Origin: Desulfobacteraceae bacterium
GTDB lineage: Bacteria > Desulfobacterota > Desulfobacteria > Desulfobacterales > Desulfosarcinaceae
DNA length: 64,000 bases
Assembly (NCBI GenBank): GCA_013003715.1
Contig: JABDIN010000007.1
Coordinates: forward strand, 22,230 to 86,229
Direction: 5' to 3'
Shown here: positions 38,371 through 48,055 of the stretch, one piece after another
How the letters are laid out: each line of letters begins with the position of its first letter
Numbering within the stretch: position 1 is the first letter of the stretch
Position numbers and translations under genes: made by a program
Notes under the pieces: model-generated
The model's input: the letters and a program-made list of their open reading frames with translations, nothing else
Told to the model about the DNA's origin: nothing
Database searches by the model: none

Positions 38371-39882
38371 TCAACTATACAACGCCTTGACCTTGTCCCG
38401 GTCGATTTCTCCGGATGGGGTCATCGGCAAGGCGTCGACAAACTCCACATATTGGGGTTTTTTGAAACTGGCAATACGCCGGCCGACAAACCTGATCAGG
38501 TCTTTTGAAGTGAGGGATTGCCCTTTTTGAAGCAGGCATACCGCCTTAATACCTTCTTTCCACTTGGGATCAGGCACGCCGAAAACAACGGTTTTCTCAA
38601 CCGCCGGATGAGCGAGGATCGCTTTTTCGACTTCCGCCGGATAGACATTCTCACCACCGGGTTTGATGAGTTCCTTTTCCGCTTTACGTCCGGCATACCA
38701 CAGGTATCCACCGCCATCGATACGCCCAAGATCACCGGTATGGTGCCATCCGTCGCGAAATGTCCGGGCCGTCTCCTCTTCCAACCCCCAGTACCCCTTA
38801 AACACCATGGGGCCGCGAACGAGAATTTCGCCGGCTTTTCCCACCGGAACCGCGCAGCCATCGTCATCGGACAGCATTATATCGCAAAGCGGTATGGGCC
38901 GACCGGCAGACCCGGGTTGATGGTTATACGGAGACAGGGAAACCAGGCAGGATGTTTCGGTTTGACCATACATGCTGAAAAAAGTACCACCGGTGAGTTT
39001 CTGATACCTCTCGATCGTCTCCGGCGAATCAAGTCCGATCACCTTCTGAAGCGAACTGATATCCCGACCGCTTTTCTCGTGTTCATCCAGGACATTTCCC
39101 AGTATGGGGGAGAAATCAAACAACAGCGAAACGTTTTTTTCCGCGATGAGTTCCACAGCCCGGTTGCCATCAAATTTGGGCATATTGATATTCTGCACGC
39201 CGGCATGGAAGGCGGAAAATGCCATAAACAACCCCCCCACATGAAACAAGGGCAGCAGGTTCAGGTGAACATCCGAACTGCTAAGGTTCAGCCCGTCCCG
39301 GAGGTGCATGTTCGCGCACAACACGTTTGAATGCGTCAACAGGGCGCCACGGGGCCGTCCCGCTACGGCGGCGGTATGAATAATGATATACCCGTCATCG
39401 GAAAACACTTCGATGGATCTGAATTCACTGCCGTTATCAAACAGGGCATCAAAATCACCGAATCCGCCGCCGTCGGACAGATTATGACATATCTCCACGG
39501 ACGGAATGCGATCCAGCGCATCGCTGATGATCTCCTGAAATTCTTTGTCCACAAAGAGCATTTTAGGTTCGCCGTCGTTGAGATTGAATATCATCTCATC
39601 GGCGGAGAGCCTCCAGTTAATCGGCAGAACGATTGCACCGATGGCCGCCGCAGCACCGTAGATCATGAAATATTCCAGGCTGTTCTTACCGATCACGCCG
39701 ATACGGTCGCCCTTTGCGATTCCGGATTGCTGAAGCCCGCAGGCCAGCTCGTCCACGTTTTTCATGAACTCGGCAAATGTGGTGGACCTATTTTTGTGTT
39801 CTTCGAGCCACGCCGGGACGTCTTTGTACATCCATGCGTTACGGCGTATGATATCGTAGCAGGTTAAGTCGTATATGCCCAT
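38371..39882 (-). CDS. AMP-forming acyl-CoA synthetase
   Basis: About 503 residues, medium/long-chain fatty-acid or aryl acid ligase family. Landmarks: GDRIGVIGKNSLEYFMIYGAAAAIG, LLPLFHVGGLFMAF, FSMYGQTETSCLVSLSP, GKAGEILVRGPMVFKGYWG, WHHTGDLGRIDGGGYLWYAGRKAEKELIKPGGENVYPAEVE, and the terminal lysine in PMTPSGEIDRDKV. The A3 motif (IIHTAAVAGRPRGALLTHSN) is also degenerate relative to TSGTTGxPKG. Start chosen at MGIYDLTCYD; an AAGGAG lies a little far upstream (13 bases), and an in-frame start 21 codons earlier is possible. Confidence 0.9.
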   Translation of the reverse strand: MGIYDLTCYDIIRRNAWMYKDVPAWLEEHKNRSTTFAEFMKNVDELACGLQQSGIAKGDRIGVIGKNSLEYFMIYGAAAAIGAIVLPINWRLSADEMIFNLNDGEPKMLFVDKEFQEIISDALDRIPSVEICHNLSDGGGFGDFDALFDNGSEFRSIEVFSDDGYIIIHTAAVAGRPRGALLTHSNVLCANMHLRDGLNLSSSDVHLNLLPLFHVGGLFMAFSAFHAGVQNINMPKFDGNRAVELIAEKNVSLLFDFSPILGNVLDEHEKSGRDISSLQKVIGLDSPETIERYQKLTGGTFFSMYGQTETSCLVSLSPYNHQPGSAGRPIPLCDIMLSDDDGCAVPVGKAGEILVRGPMVFKGYWGLEEETARTFRDGWHHTGDLGRIDGGGYLWYAGRKAEKELIKPGGENVYPAEVEKAILAHPAVEKTVVFGVPDPKWKEGIKAVCLLQKGQSLTSKDLIRFVGRRIASFKKPQYVEFVDALPMTPSGEIDRDKVKALYS

Positions 39883-40053
39883 GTGTATTTGTTTTCTCCT
39901 TAGCCATCTCAGATTCTCCACTGGGAGCGAGGTCTTATTGATCACCCGGTGGAAATAATCCTGTCGGCCAGTGGATAATCGGGGCTCACCATCAACAATG
40001 CCGCGAAAATATCCAAACGTGAATAGTAGTTGTGCTGGTATCAGGTGCGGCGC

Positions 40054-40449
40054 TCAGGGACGAACGGTGGTCACCGGGCAAGGTGCCTTCAGGATAATGT
40101 ATTGGGCGGTGGAGCCCAACAGCAGTTTACCGACCCGCGAGAGCTTTTCAATGCCCAGGAAAATATGATCGACATCGTTTTCTTTGGCAAACCGGATCAA
40201 ATCCTTCCCCGGTGCCATGCCGCGGGCGAGTTGACTGGTTTCATAAGTGACGCCTTGGCCATCCAGGTATGCCTTGGCTTCTTCCAAAATGAGCTGGGCT
40301 TTCTGGATCTCATCGGGTTTTTCACCGGATCCGCCCTCCATGGAGGTCATCACATACAGGACGGCATCATATGTTTTAGAATGGGTTGACGCCAGTTCCA
40401 AGGCTCGTTTGGATGCCGTCGATCCATTGTAACCGACAAGAATTTTCAT
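40054..40449 (-). CDS. Universal stress protein (UspA family)
   Basis: 131 residues: start MKILVGYNGSTASKRALELA, ending with the ATP-binding loop GIEKLSRVGKLLLGSTAQYIILKAPCPVTTVRP (GSxxxx-type G-2x-G-9x-G(S/T) motif). The ATP loop is present, so it is likely a nucleotide-binding USP. It is inside a transporter/ligase cluster between livF and an acyl-CoA synthetase, and may sense energy state for uptake. GAGGAG site before ATG. Confidence 0.92.
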   Translation of the reverse strand: MKILVGYNGSTASKRALELASTHSKTYDAVLYVMTSMEGGSGEKPDEIQKAQLILEEAKAYLDGQGVTYETSQLARGMAPGKDLIRFAKENDVDHIFLGIEKLSRVGKLLLGSTAQYIILKAPCPVTTVRP

Positions 40450-40528
40450 AGTTTTCTCCTCTTTGGGAAAGGTCGTACCCGGTACCTGGGCCGAAGGAAA
40501 ATGAACACCTAAAACAATGGCCGAGGAC

Positions 40529-41347
40529 CTACATCCAACGCTTCCGGCGCTTATACGATTTTACTTTCTTAAACGATTTACGCCCGCCCCCCTGGGTGAT
40601 TCCCATATAGAATTCTTTCACATCAGGGTTGTTCTGTAATTCCCCGGACGGTCCTTCCAGAACAATCTTGCCGGATTCCATGATATAGGCATAATCGGAA
40701 ACAGTCAGGGCGACCTTTGCGTTCTGCTCAACAACAAGGATGGTCGTATCTAGTTCCTTGTTGATGGTTTTCACATTTTCAAAAATTTCCTTCACCAACA
40801 ATGGGGCCAACCCCAACGAAGGCTCATCCAGCATCAACATTTTTGGCGCAGCCATCAATGCCCTGGCAATAGCGATCATTTGCTGCTCACCGCCGGAACA
40901 ATAACCGGCAAGTCGATTGGTGATGTTGGAGAGGCGTGGAAAATGATCATACATCTGACGGTGATCCAAACGGATGTTCTGCGCCCCGTCCTTACGGGTG
41001 ATCGAACCGACACGAATATTCTCATCTACGGTAAGATGCTTGAAAATACGGCGGCCCTCCGGAACCATCACCGCACCATATTTCACCACATTCGTACCTA
41101 AAACGTTGGTAATGTCATTTCCCTTGAACGTGATGTGGCCGTCCCGGATATAACCGTTCTCAGGTTTGAGCAGGCCGCTGATGGCGCGTAGTGTGGTTGT
41201 TTTTCCCGCACCATTGGTCCCCAGAAGGGATACGATACTCCCTTCCTTTACCTGCAAACTGACACCGCGCAGCACTTGAATGATATCGTTATAAACAACT
41301 TCTATGTTGTTGACGACCAGCAGATTCTCTTGTGTGTGTTTATCCAT
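40529..41347 (-). CDS. livF: ABC transporter ATP-binding protein, LivF type
   Basis: 272 residues. Walker A LGTNGAGKTTTLRAISGLL, signature SGGEQQMIAIARAL, Walker B KMLMLDEPSLGLAP and H-loop region LVVEQN, with the LivF hallmark of no long C-terminal domain. It would pair with LivG in the ATPase heterodimer of a branched-chain-type (HAAT) importer. Oddly, after the normal end (EFYMGITQ) comes a very basic tail GGGRKSFKKVKSYKRRKRWM. The AGGAGA site is ~17 bases before the ATG, so the start is a little uncertain. Confidence 0.93.
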   Translation of the reverse strand: MDKHTQENLLVVNNIEVVYNDIIQVLRGVSLQVKEGSIVSLLGTNGAGKTTTLRAISGLLKPENGYIRDGHITFKGNDITNVLGTNVVKYGAVMVPEGRRIFKHLTVDENIRVGSITRKDGAQNIRLDHRQMYDHFPRLSNITNRLAGYCSGGEQQMIAIARALMAAPKMLMLDEPSLGLAPLLVKEIFENVKTINKELDTTILVVEQNAKVALTVSDYAYIMESGKIVLEGPSGELQNNPDVKEFYMGITQGGGRKSFKKVKSYKRRKRWM

Positions 41348-41467
41348 GATACGGTTAGCTGTCTCTCCTGGTAATTTTTAAATTACCCCTGAAGGGTGTT
41401 TCCCCGGCACCACCCGTCTAAAATGGTGCCGGGAAAATGCGCGCACAATGGTTCGATATCTTAAAAA

Positions 41468-42727
41468 CTATATCTTGCCGGTATATATAGGAATGAATGG
41501 TGTGCCGACGGACTTGAAGGCCCCGTTTTTAACCGCATAGAGCTGCAAGGTGTCGACACCGGCTTTATCCGTTGCCGAGTAAGTCACCGGACCGACAGTC
41601 GTAACCGGATAAAAGGCATTGATACCGTTCATTTCCAACAGCTCCTGGTAAAGGCTTTCCTTGTTCACCGCTTTTCCCCTGGCCTTGGCCCGCAAAATAC
41701 ATTCAGTGGCCACCTGGGCAACCATTACACCATTGGCATAATTATGGGATTGTGCCGCCTTATCATCCCGGCCGTATCTCTTTGCCAGTGCCAGTTGGGC
41801 ATCGGTTCCCACTCCGGGTTCCGATGTGATGATATAGGAAGTGGTCCAGAAGAAATTCTCGGCAGCCGGTCCGGCCAGGGCGATCAGGTCGTTTCCACCG
41901 GTGTAATGGCACCCGAGAAAAGTAATCTTGCCATTCTCGCCAAAGGTTTTCGCAACCAAATCCAAACGGCTGGCATCTTTCAACATCGTCGCCACCGGAG
42001 ATTGAACCGTCTGTGAGATGACATACTGAACCCCCTTGTTGAGCAAGCGCTGCAACATCGCCGTATTGTCCAGGTCTTTTCCATGCTCAACAACTTCAAT
42101 GAGTTCCATGTCCAGGCCGGCGGCTATGGCTTTTTCCACATCGGAAACCGGCCCGCGCCCGAATGCCGAAGGATGGATGAACATAGCCACCTTGGGCGTG
42201 CTGCCGCTATGGTTGTTCACGACATATTCCGCCAGACCGATGGCCTGCGCAGAATAAGAGGCGATGGGCAGAAAAATATAGTTGGATTCAATCAGGTTGC
42301 CGGCATGAAAGGAAGCCGGGATGGTCGGCATCTTCTCTTCTTCAAAATCTTTTTTCAGTGCCAGGGTACTGCCGGTGGAATAATTCAGATAAAAATCCAG
42401 TCCCTCGGCGATAAATTCTTCGAAATTTCTCTTGGTCACGTCATTTTTATACTGATCATCTCTGATGGTGCATTCGATCTTGTCTTCACCCAGGATATTC
42501 ATCTCGTTGACGAACTTGAAATAGTCCTCAACACCCTTGGCATAGGGGTTACCCGCATCCGAGGTAGGTCCGGTAATGGCAAGTGAAAGGGCTAATTTAT
42601 AAGTCTTTGCTTCTGTTGCTGTTGTTGCCACTTCGACCTTTTCTGCTTCCTTAGTGCCGCATGATATAAATACCATTAAAGCAGCGGCTATAAAAACAGT
42701 CATCAGGTTCAGTTTGCTCTTTTTCAT
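41468..42727 (-). CDS. ABC transporter substrate-binding protein, LivK-like
   Basis: About 419 residues, periplasmic binding protein type I. The N-terminal hydrophobic run ends FISCG, a probable lipobox, followed by a Thr/Glu-rich linker. The mature start YKLALSLAITGPTSDAGNPYAKGVEDYFKFVNE is typical of the HAAT family. GGAGG directly precedes this ATG (an upstream ATG lies in that site). It sits between livM and livF. Ligand is unknown; the ligase neighbours suggest a carboxylic acid such as a fatty or aromatic acid rather than an amino acid. Confidence 0.92.
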   Translation of the reverse strand: MKKSKLNLMTVFIAAALMVFISCGTKEAEKVEVATTATEAKTYKLALSLAITGPTSDAGNPYAKGVEDYFKFVNEMNILGEDKIECTIRDDQYKNDVTKRNFEEFIAEGLDFYLNYSTGSTLALKKDFEEEKMPTIPASFHAGNLIESNYIFLPIASYSAQAIGLAEYVVNNHSGSTPKVAMFIHPSAFGRGPVSDVEKAIAAGLDMELIEVVEHGKDLDNTAMLQRLLNKGVQYVISQTVQSPVATMLKDASRLDLVAKTFGENGKITFLGCHYTGGNDLIALAGPAAENFFWTTSYIITSEPGVGTDAQLALAKRYGRDDKAAQSHNYANGVMVAQVATECILRAKARGKAVNKESLYQELLEMNGINAFYPVTTVGPVTYSATDKAGVDTLQLYAVKNGAFKSVGTPFIPIYTGKI

Positions 42728-42765
42728 TTCACCCTCCATTATATATTAGGTTAGCATGAACCGTC

Positions 42766-43860
42766 CTAGTACCGGAACGGCCACAATTTGGTATATGACT
42801 TCACAATCCGCCACCAATTCGCAATACCTCTCGGTTCAAACATCAAAAATAAGACGATAACCAAACCAAAGGTAAACGGTCTTAAGGCGGTGGCTAAATT
42901 CATTGACGCCGGCAGGAAATGGGCCGCTTTCTCGGCTAATATTTCCACTTGAAGATCCAGTACTTTGATGGCGGCAGGGCCCCAGAATGAACCATGCAGC
43001 GTGCCCAGGCCACCGACGATGGCCATGGCCAGATAGGTGATCGACTCGTGCAGGGTAAAGGATTCTATACCCACGCCACGGTACAAATAGGCATGAAGGG
43101 CGCCGGCGATACCGGCGAAAAACCCGGCCAGTCCGAATGCATACACTTTTGTGAATCCGGGATGCATGCCCATGGCGTCGGCAGCACGATCATTGTCCCG
43201 CACCGCGCTCAGACACCGGCCGTAACGCGTACGGAGTAAATTTCGCACCATGAAACCGCATAGAACGATAAACACGAGTATAATGTAGTACCAGAAAACA
43301 TAGTGGTCTTTTCTAGCGACTTCTCCGGTCAGCCAGTGAACCCGGCCGATGGATATGGTCTGGCCCTGGTCGAAAAAATCCATAAAATTAATAGTCCACT
43401 GGAAAATCATCTGGAATGACAGGGTGGCAATGGCCAGGTATAGATGCTTCAGCCGCATGGCCGGCAGCCCGACAATGGCACCGAACACCGCACCCATCAG
43501 ACCGGACAGTACAATCATCAGCGGCCAGGCATGCGTCAGCAACATATTGGAATCCCCCAGGACCCGGGAAAAAGAGGCCAGAGTATAGGCCCCGACCCCC
43601 ACAAACGCCGCATGCCCGATACTGATCAGTCCTGCAAAACCGGTCACGATGTTCAGACCGATGATCGCCACCACCGCAATCATGATGTTATCAATCACAA
43701 GCATGAACTTGTTACTCACCTCAAAGAACAGCGGCCAGATAAAAAGCGCTGAAAGAAAGACGATGAAAATGGATCGATCCAGATGAGTGGAAAATATTTT
43801 CTGCTCGTCCTGGTAGCTGATGTGGTAATTTCCGGTGGCTAACCAACGATTAGTGGCCAT
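42766..43860 (-). CDS. livM: ABC transporter permease, LivM type
   Basis: 364 residues with about nine to ten membrane helices. Typical segments: IGLNIVTGFAGLISIGHAAFVGVGAY, GAIVGLPAMRLKHLYLAIATLSF, GRCLSAVRDNDRAADAMGMHPG, AFGLAGFFAGIAGALHAY and LAMAIVGGLGTLHGSFWGPA. It forms the inner-membrane channel with LivH. The N-terminus has ~30 extra hydrophilic residues. It begins 3 bp after livH. No clear ribosome site, consistent with coupling. Confidence 0.94.
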   Translation of the reverse strand: MATNRWLATGNYHISYQDEQKIFSTHLDRSIFIVFLSALFIWPLFFEVSNKFMLVIDNIMIAVVAIIGLNIVTGFAGLISIGHAAFVGVGAYTLASFSRVLGDSNMLLTHAWPLMIVLSGLMGAVFGAIVGLPAMRLKHLYLAIATLSFQMIFQWTINFMDFFDQGQTISIGRVHWLTGEVARKDHYVFWYYIILVFIVLCGFMVRNLLRTRYGRCLSAVRDNDRAADAMGMHPGFTKVYAFGLAGFFAGIAGALHAYLYRGVGIESFTLHESITYLAMAIVGGLGTLHGSFWGPAAIKVLDLQVEILAEKAAHFLPASMNLATALRPFTFGLVIVLFLMFEPRGIANWWRIVKSYTKLWPFRY

Positions 43861-43863
43861 AGT

Positions 43864-44757
43864 CTATACCCGCTCGATTTCATGAATGCCGAATAAACCG
43901 TGAGGTTTGATCAACAGGATAATTAACAATATGATATAGGGCAATACTTCGGCGGTGCCGTTCAATCCCCAGTTTCCGTCCAGATAGCCTGCCGCGAATT
44001 GCTGAATGAGTCCCATGATGACACCCGCCACCACAGCGCCGAGAATCGAATCCAACCCCCCGAGGATCACCACAGGAAACACGACGATACCGAAGGCGTG
44101 AAGGGTATCGAAGTTCAACCCCGTAATATTGCCGATGATCGTTCCCGCAGCGGCGGCACTCAGACCGGCCGTGGCCCATGCCAGGCCGAAAACCTTCGGC
44201 ACACTGATGCCGATGGACATGGAGGCCAGTTGATCATCCGATACCGCGCGCATGGAGATACCCACCGTTGATTTTTTGAAGAACCATGAAAATCCGCTGA
44301 TCATGACAATTGTGATGATCACGCCCATAAGTTGCGTCCACGAAATGTATACGCCCCCCAGGTCTATCGGGGTGCTTGGCAGAAACACCGGAAATGAGAA
44401 ATTCTCCGTCCCGAAGGGCGTCAGATAAACCAGTCCATCCAGGATGGACATCAACCCGATGGTCACCATGATCACGGAAATAATCGGCTCACCGATCAAC
44501 CGCCGTAAAAAGATACGCTCGACACTCATGGCCAGAAAGAAGGTGGCCCCCATGCTCAGGATAAGGGATAGAAATATGGGAATCCCCATCCAGACCGTCA
44601 GTGCATAGGTGATGAACGCACCCACCGCAATGATCTGGCCATGGGCGATATTCAACACTTTACTGGATTTGTAAATCAATACGAACCCGAGCGCAGACAA
44701 CGCATATATCGAGCCCACCACAATTCCGCTGACCACCAGTTGGAAAAAATAAGTCAT
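43864..44757 (-). CDS. livH: ABC transporter permease, LivH type
   Basis: 297 residues, eight or so membrane helices. Family segments: GIVVGSIYALSALGFVLIYKSSKVLNIAHGQI, GISMRAVSDDQLASMSIGISVPKVF, GLNFDTLHAFGIVVFPVVILGGLDSILGAVVAG. It overlaps the preceding acyl-CoA synthetase gene by four bases (ATGA), so ligase and permease are translationally coupled. This supports joint function of transport and CoA activation. Confidence 0.94.
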   Translation of the reverse strand: MTYFFQLVVSGIVVGSIYALSALGFVLIYKSSKVLNIAHGQIIAVGAFITYALTVWMGIPIFLSLILSMGATFFLAMSVERIFLRRLIGEPIISVIMVTIGLMSILDGLVYLTPFGTENFSFPVFLPSTPIDLGGVYISWTQLMGVIITIVMISGFSWFFKKSTVGISMRAVSDDQLASMSIGISVPKVFGLAWATAGLSAAAAGTIIGNITGLNFDTLHAFGIVVFPVVILGGLDSILGAVVAGVIMGLIQQFAAGYLDGNWGLNGTAEVLPYIILLIILLIKPHGLFGIHEIERV

Positions 44758-46688
44758 TGGACCCCTTCCATGGTATAAAAGGATATTTTGGTTTTCACTA
44801 TAGTCGATTGTCCGTCCTGGTATTGAAATTCCGCTTCCACTTCTTGTTCGCTGACAGCCTCATCATAGAGCGCCGTGTACAGGTTGTCATACTTTTCCCG
44901 GACAAATTGCCGCCGGATTTTACCGGTCTTGGTCAGTTCGCCATCGTCCACATCCAGCAGTTTATAGAGAATGGCGAAACGCTTTATCCGGAAATGCTCT
45001 TTTTCAGCACGGTTGTTCACGTCTTCCACCTGCCCGTGAATCAATTCCGCCACTTCTGGTTTCGCCGACAAATCCATAAATGTAGTGTAGGAAATGCCCC
45101 GGTCCTCGGCCCATTTGCCCACTACAATGGGATCGATGTTGACGAGCGCGGCAACGTACTCTTTTTGGTCTCCAAAAATTACGGCTTCCTTTATATACGG
45201 GCTGAATTTCAATTTGTTCTCCAGGAACATGGGGCTGAACATGTCCCCGGATGAATTGTGCATCACATCGGAAACCCGGTCGATAACCACAAGATGACCG
45301 TTCTCGTCAATATACCCGGCGTCGCCTGAGTGCAGCCAACCGCCCGCGAGCAACTCCTCGGTTTTCTCAGGCAACTTGAAGTAGCCGGGAGTAACCGATG
45401 GCGACCGGGACAGGATTTCGCCCTCCTCGGAGATCCGGCATTCCGTGTTGGGCAGCGGCTTGCCCACCGTATCCGGCCGGACATCGCCATCCCGGTGCAT
45501 ATAAGCGATACCGACGATTTCCGTTTGGCCGTAGATTTGTTTGAGATTGACACCGATGGCCTGGTAGAAAGTGAACAACTCCGGCCCCAGGGCTGCCCCG
45601 CCGGTATACGCCCGCCGGAGACGCAACAGGCCGATCTGATTGATCAAGGGACGAAACATGAGCTGGTAACCCAACCAGGCGTTGATTTTCAATCCCAGGG
45701 GCATGGGCTTACCGGTCATCCGGAAGGTCGCCGCTTTTTCGCCGACCTTGATGAAATAATTATACAATTTTTTATTCAGCCAATAGGATTCATCGATCTT
45801 CAACCAGATCTGGGAGCGAATGGTTTCATAAATCCGGGGAGCACCGAACATGAAATGCGGTCCGATCTCCTTGAGATCCTCCATGGCGGTTTCGACCGAC
45901 TCCGGGAAATTGATGGTGATCCCCGTGGCCATGGCCACCCCGAATGAATTCATCTGCTCACCGATCCAGGCAAAAGGGAGAAAGGACAGATATTCGTCCG
46001 TATCTTCCAATTTATCCGCCTCCGTCAATTGCAATCCCATGCTGATATAATTTTTGTGGGTGAGCATGGTTCCTTTGGGCAGGCCGGTGGTACCGGAGGT
46101 CAAACACAGATGGCACACATCGTCAGGTTTGCCCTGATCCACCAGGGACTCGAACATGCCAGGATTATTATCGTTCGCGGTATCGCCCAATTCATAAAGA
46201 TCATCGATGAACATAAACCAGTCATCGGCTCTGTAATCCCGCATACCCTTGGGATCTTCATATATGACTTTTTTTACACCCGGCACCTTATCCCGGATAT
46301 CGAGGATCTTATCCACTTGTTCCTGATCATCGCAAAAGACCACGGCGACCTCCATATACCCCAACAGTTGACATATCTCTTCGGGCATGGTGGTTTGATA
46401 AATAGCGGCCGATATCGCACCAATGGATTGCGCGCCAAGGGCGATAAAAAGCATTTCCGGAATATTGTCCCCGATCAGGGCGATCACATCACCTTTTTTC
46501 AATCCGATTTCAGACAGGCCCAGGCCGGTTTTACGGACGTAATTATAATATTCTTCCCATGTATAGCAGTTCCAGCAACCGAAGTCCTTTTCCCTTAGCG
46601 CAACTTTGTCCCCGGAGCTTTTAACCCGCCACCGCAGCAATTGTGGAATACTCAGTTCAAGTAGCTGATCTGTCTTGTCCATATGCAA
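44754..46688 (-). CDS. AMP-forming long-chain acyl-CoA synthetase
   Basis: 644 residues, ACSL/FadD15 type with an intact P-loop LTSGTTGLPKGTMLTH. Also YLSFLPFAWIGEQMNSF, IYGQTEIVGIAYMH, GKPLPNTECRISEEGEI, SGDAGYIDENGHLVVIDR and KTGKIRRQFV at the end. It sits between livG (0 bp gap) and livH (4-bp overlap) of a Liv-type ABC transporter. This is the clearest sign that the transported compound is a carboxylate activated to its CoA thioester on entry. It is similar in length to the synthetase at the cluster end, probably an old duplication. Confidence 0.94.
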   Translation of the reverse strand: MHMDKTDQLLELSIPQLLRWRVKSSGDKVALREKDFGCWNCYTWEEYYNYVRKTGLGLSEIGLKKGDVIALIGDNIPEMLFIALGAQSIGAISAAIYQTTMPEEICQLLGYMEVAVVFCDDQEQVDKILDIRDKVPGVKKVIYEDPKGMRDYRADDWFMFIDDLYELGDTANDNNPGMFESLVDQGKPDDVCHLCLTSGTTGLPKGTMLTHKNYISMGLQLTEADKLEDTDEYLSFLPFAWIGEQMNSFGVAMATGITINFPESVETAMEDLKEIGPHFMFGAPRIYETIRSQIWLKIDESYWLNKKLYNYFIKVGEKAATFRMTGKPMPLGLKINAWLGYQLMFRPLINQIGLLRLRRAYTGGAALGPELFTFYQAIGVNLKQIYGQTEIVGIAYMHRDGDVRPDTVGKPLPNTECRISEEGEILSRSPSVTPGYFKLPEKTEELLAGGWLHSGDAGYIDENGHLVVIDRVSDVMHNSSGDMFSPMFLENKLKFSPYIKEAVIFGDQKEYVAALVNIDPIVVGKWAEDRGISYTTFMDLSAKPEVAELIHGQVEDVNNRAEKEHFRIKRFAILYKLLDVDDGELTKTGKIRRQFVREKYDNLYTALYDEAVSEQEVEAEFQYQDGQSTIVKTKISFYTMEGVQ

Positions 46689-47450
46689 TCAATCTTCTCC
46701 GATATAAGCCTCGATGACTTTCTGATTAGATGCGATATCTTTGGGGGTGCCGGCTCCGATTAATTCTCCAAAATCCAACACATAAATTTGATCGGAGATA
46801 TCCATCACCACACCGAGATCATGCTCCACCAGAACGATGGTGGTATTGCGCTCCTGTTTGATGTCCATGATAAAACGGACAACATCTTCTTTTTCTTCGA
46901 TATTCATGCCGGCCATGGGTTCATCCAGCAGCAGCAGATCCGGGGCCAGCGTGAGGGCCCTGGCGACCTCCACCCGTTTCTGAACACCATAGCTGAGGTT
47001 GCCGACAATGCTCTTCCGATAGGGTTCCAATTCCATAAATTCGATCACCTCTTCCACGGAAGCCCTGTTCTCCGCTTCAAGCCGGGCGGCTTTACCGAAA
47101 AAAATAATGGCCTGAAAAATATTATAATTCAGATTGGTATGACGGGCGAGCAGCAGGTTGTCGAGGACCGATAGCCCCCTGAACAATTCCAGATTTTGAA
47201 ACGCTCTGGCAATACCGAGTTTGGTTACCTGGTGGGGAGAAGAATGGGTAAGGTGTTTGGCCCCATAAGTAATATCCCCTTTTGTCGGATGGTAAAAGCC
47301 GGACACGCAATTGAGGAGACTGGTTTTCCCTGCACCATTGGGTCCGATCACAGAGGTGATCAACCCCGGTTTTATCTCCATGTTGACATTGGATAGTGCA
47401 TTCAAACCACCGAAGGTCAGGGTAACATCTGATACGTGTAATGTTTGCAT
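46689..47450 (-). CDS. livG: ABC transporter ATP-binding protein, LivG type
   Basis: 253 residues. Walker A IGPNGAGKTSLLNCVSGFY, LSYGVQKRVEVARAL signature (SYG rather than SGG), Walker B LLLLDEPMAGM, H-loop LVEHDLGVV and the LivG C-terminal extension ending DIASNQKVIEAYIGED. First gene of the minus-strand cluster; its stop is directly followed by the acyl-CoA synthetase start. Confidence 0.95.
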   Translation of the reverse strand: MQTLHVSDVTLTFGGLNALSNVNMEIKPGLITSVIGPNGAGKTSLLNCVSGFYHPTKGDITYGAKHLTHSSPHQVTKLGIARAFQNLELFRGLSVLDNLLLARHTNLNYNIFQAIIFFGKAARLEAENRASVEEVIEFMELEPYRKSIVGNLSYGVQKRVEVARALTLAPDLLLLDEPMAGMNIEEKEDVVRFIMDIKQERNTTIVLVEHDLGVVMDISDQIYVLDFGELIGAGTPKDIASNQKVIEAYIGED

Positions 47451-48055
47451 AGGCAGCAGGCGATTCTATTGGAAAATTGTGTCGATTTCAGTCGGAACGA
47501 ATGGAGATGCCCGGTGGGTGGGCCAATTCAGCCGACCATTTAAACTTGCTCACCATGTGAGAACGTCCGGTTGTCCAGCATAGTGATGCTGAACGAAAGA
47601 CATGGATCATGAACAAAATTCATTAACCAATTTAGGTTAATTCCCTAATGTCAATTCAACAATTTTTAGTCAAGGAAAATCAAATGCGGTTTATCCCGGG
47701 GTAAAATCATCCCACTAGTCCCCATTTCAACAGGCCTTCCCCCGGGGACGCCTGGAATCTGGTCAGCGTCCGGCATGACCACAGCACAACTATATTTGAT
47801 TCACAGGCGGTGGCTGCGGCGAATCGGCCCCAATTGGATCAAGTGGAATATGACAAAATATCAATCGGATACGGAAAAATTCGGATGCACGGGCAACCTA
47901 ATATCCCGGTATATTATGCTGATATTCATCATCGTCCACGCGCTATGTCCGGATTCTTTTATACACGATTATATTCATGACATGTGATGGATATCGGCTT
48001 TTCCATCAGCGGAAATTCAATGTCATATCAATGGGAAAGTAATGGGTAAATACCA
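47451..48055. other. Regulatory intergenic region upstream of livG
   Basis: 605 bp without a supported gene. It contains the promoter of the liv/ligase cluster (minus strand) and lies downstream of the PAS-LuxR gene. At 47623-47640 TTAACC-AATTTA-GGTTAA is a perfect 6+6 palindrome that may be an operator. On the minus strand TTGACA occurs next to it, but with no good -10. Confidence 0.5.
47623..47640. promoter_or_regulatory. Palindrome, possible operator for the liv/ligase cluster
   Basis: TTAACC, six bases, GGTTAA. It is ~170 bases before livG, next to a minus-strand TTGACA. Binding protein unknown. Confidence 0.35.
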
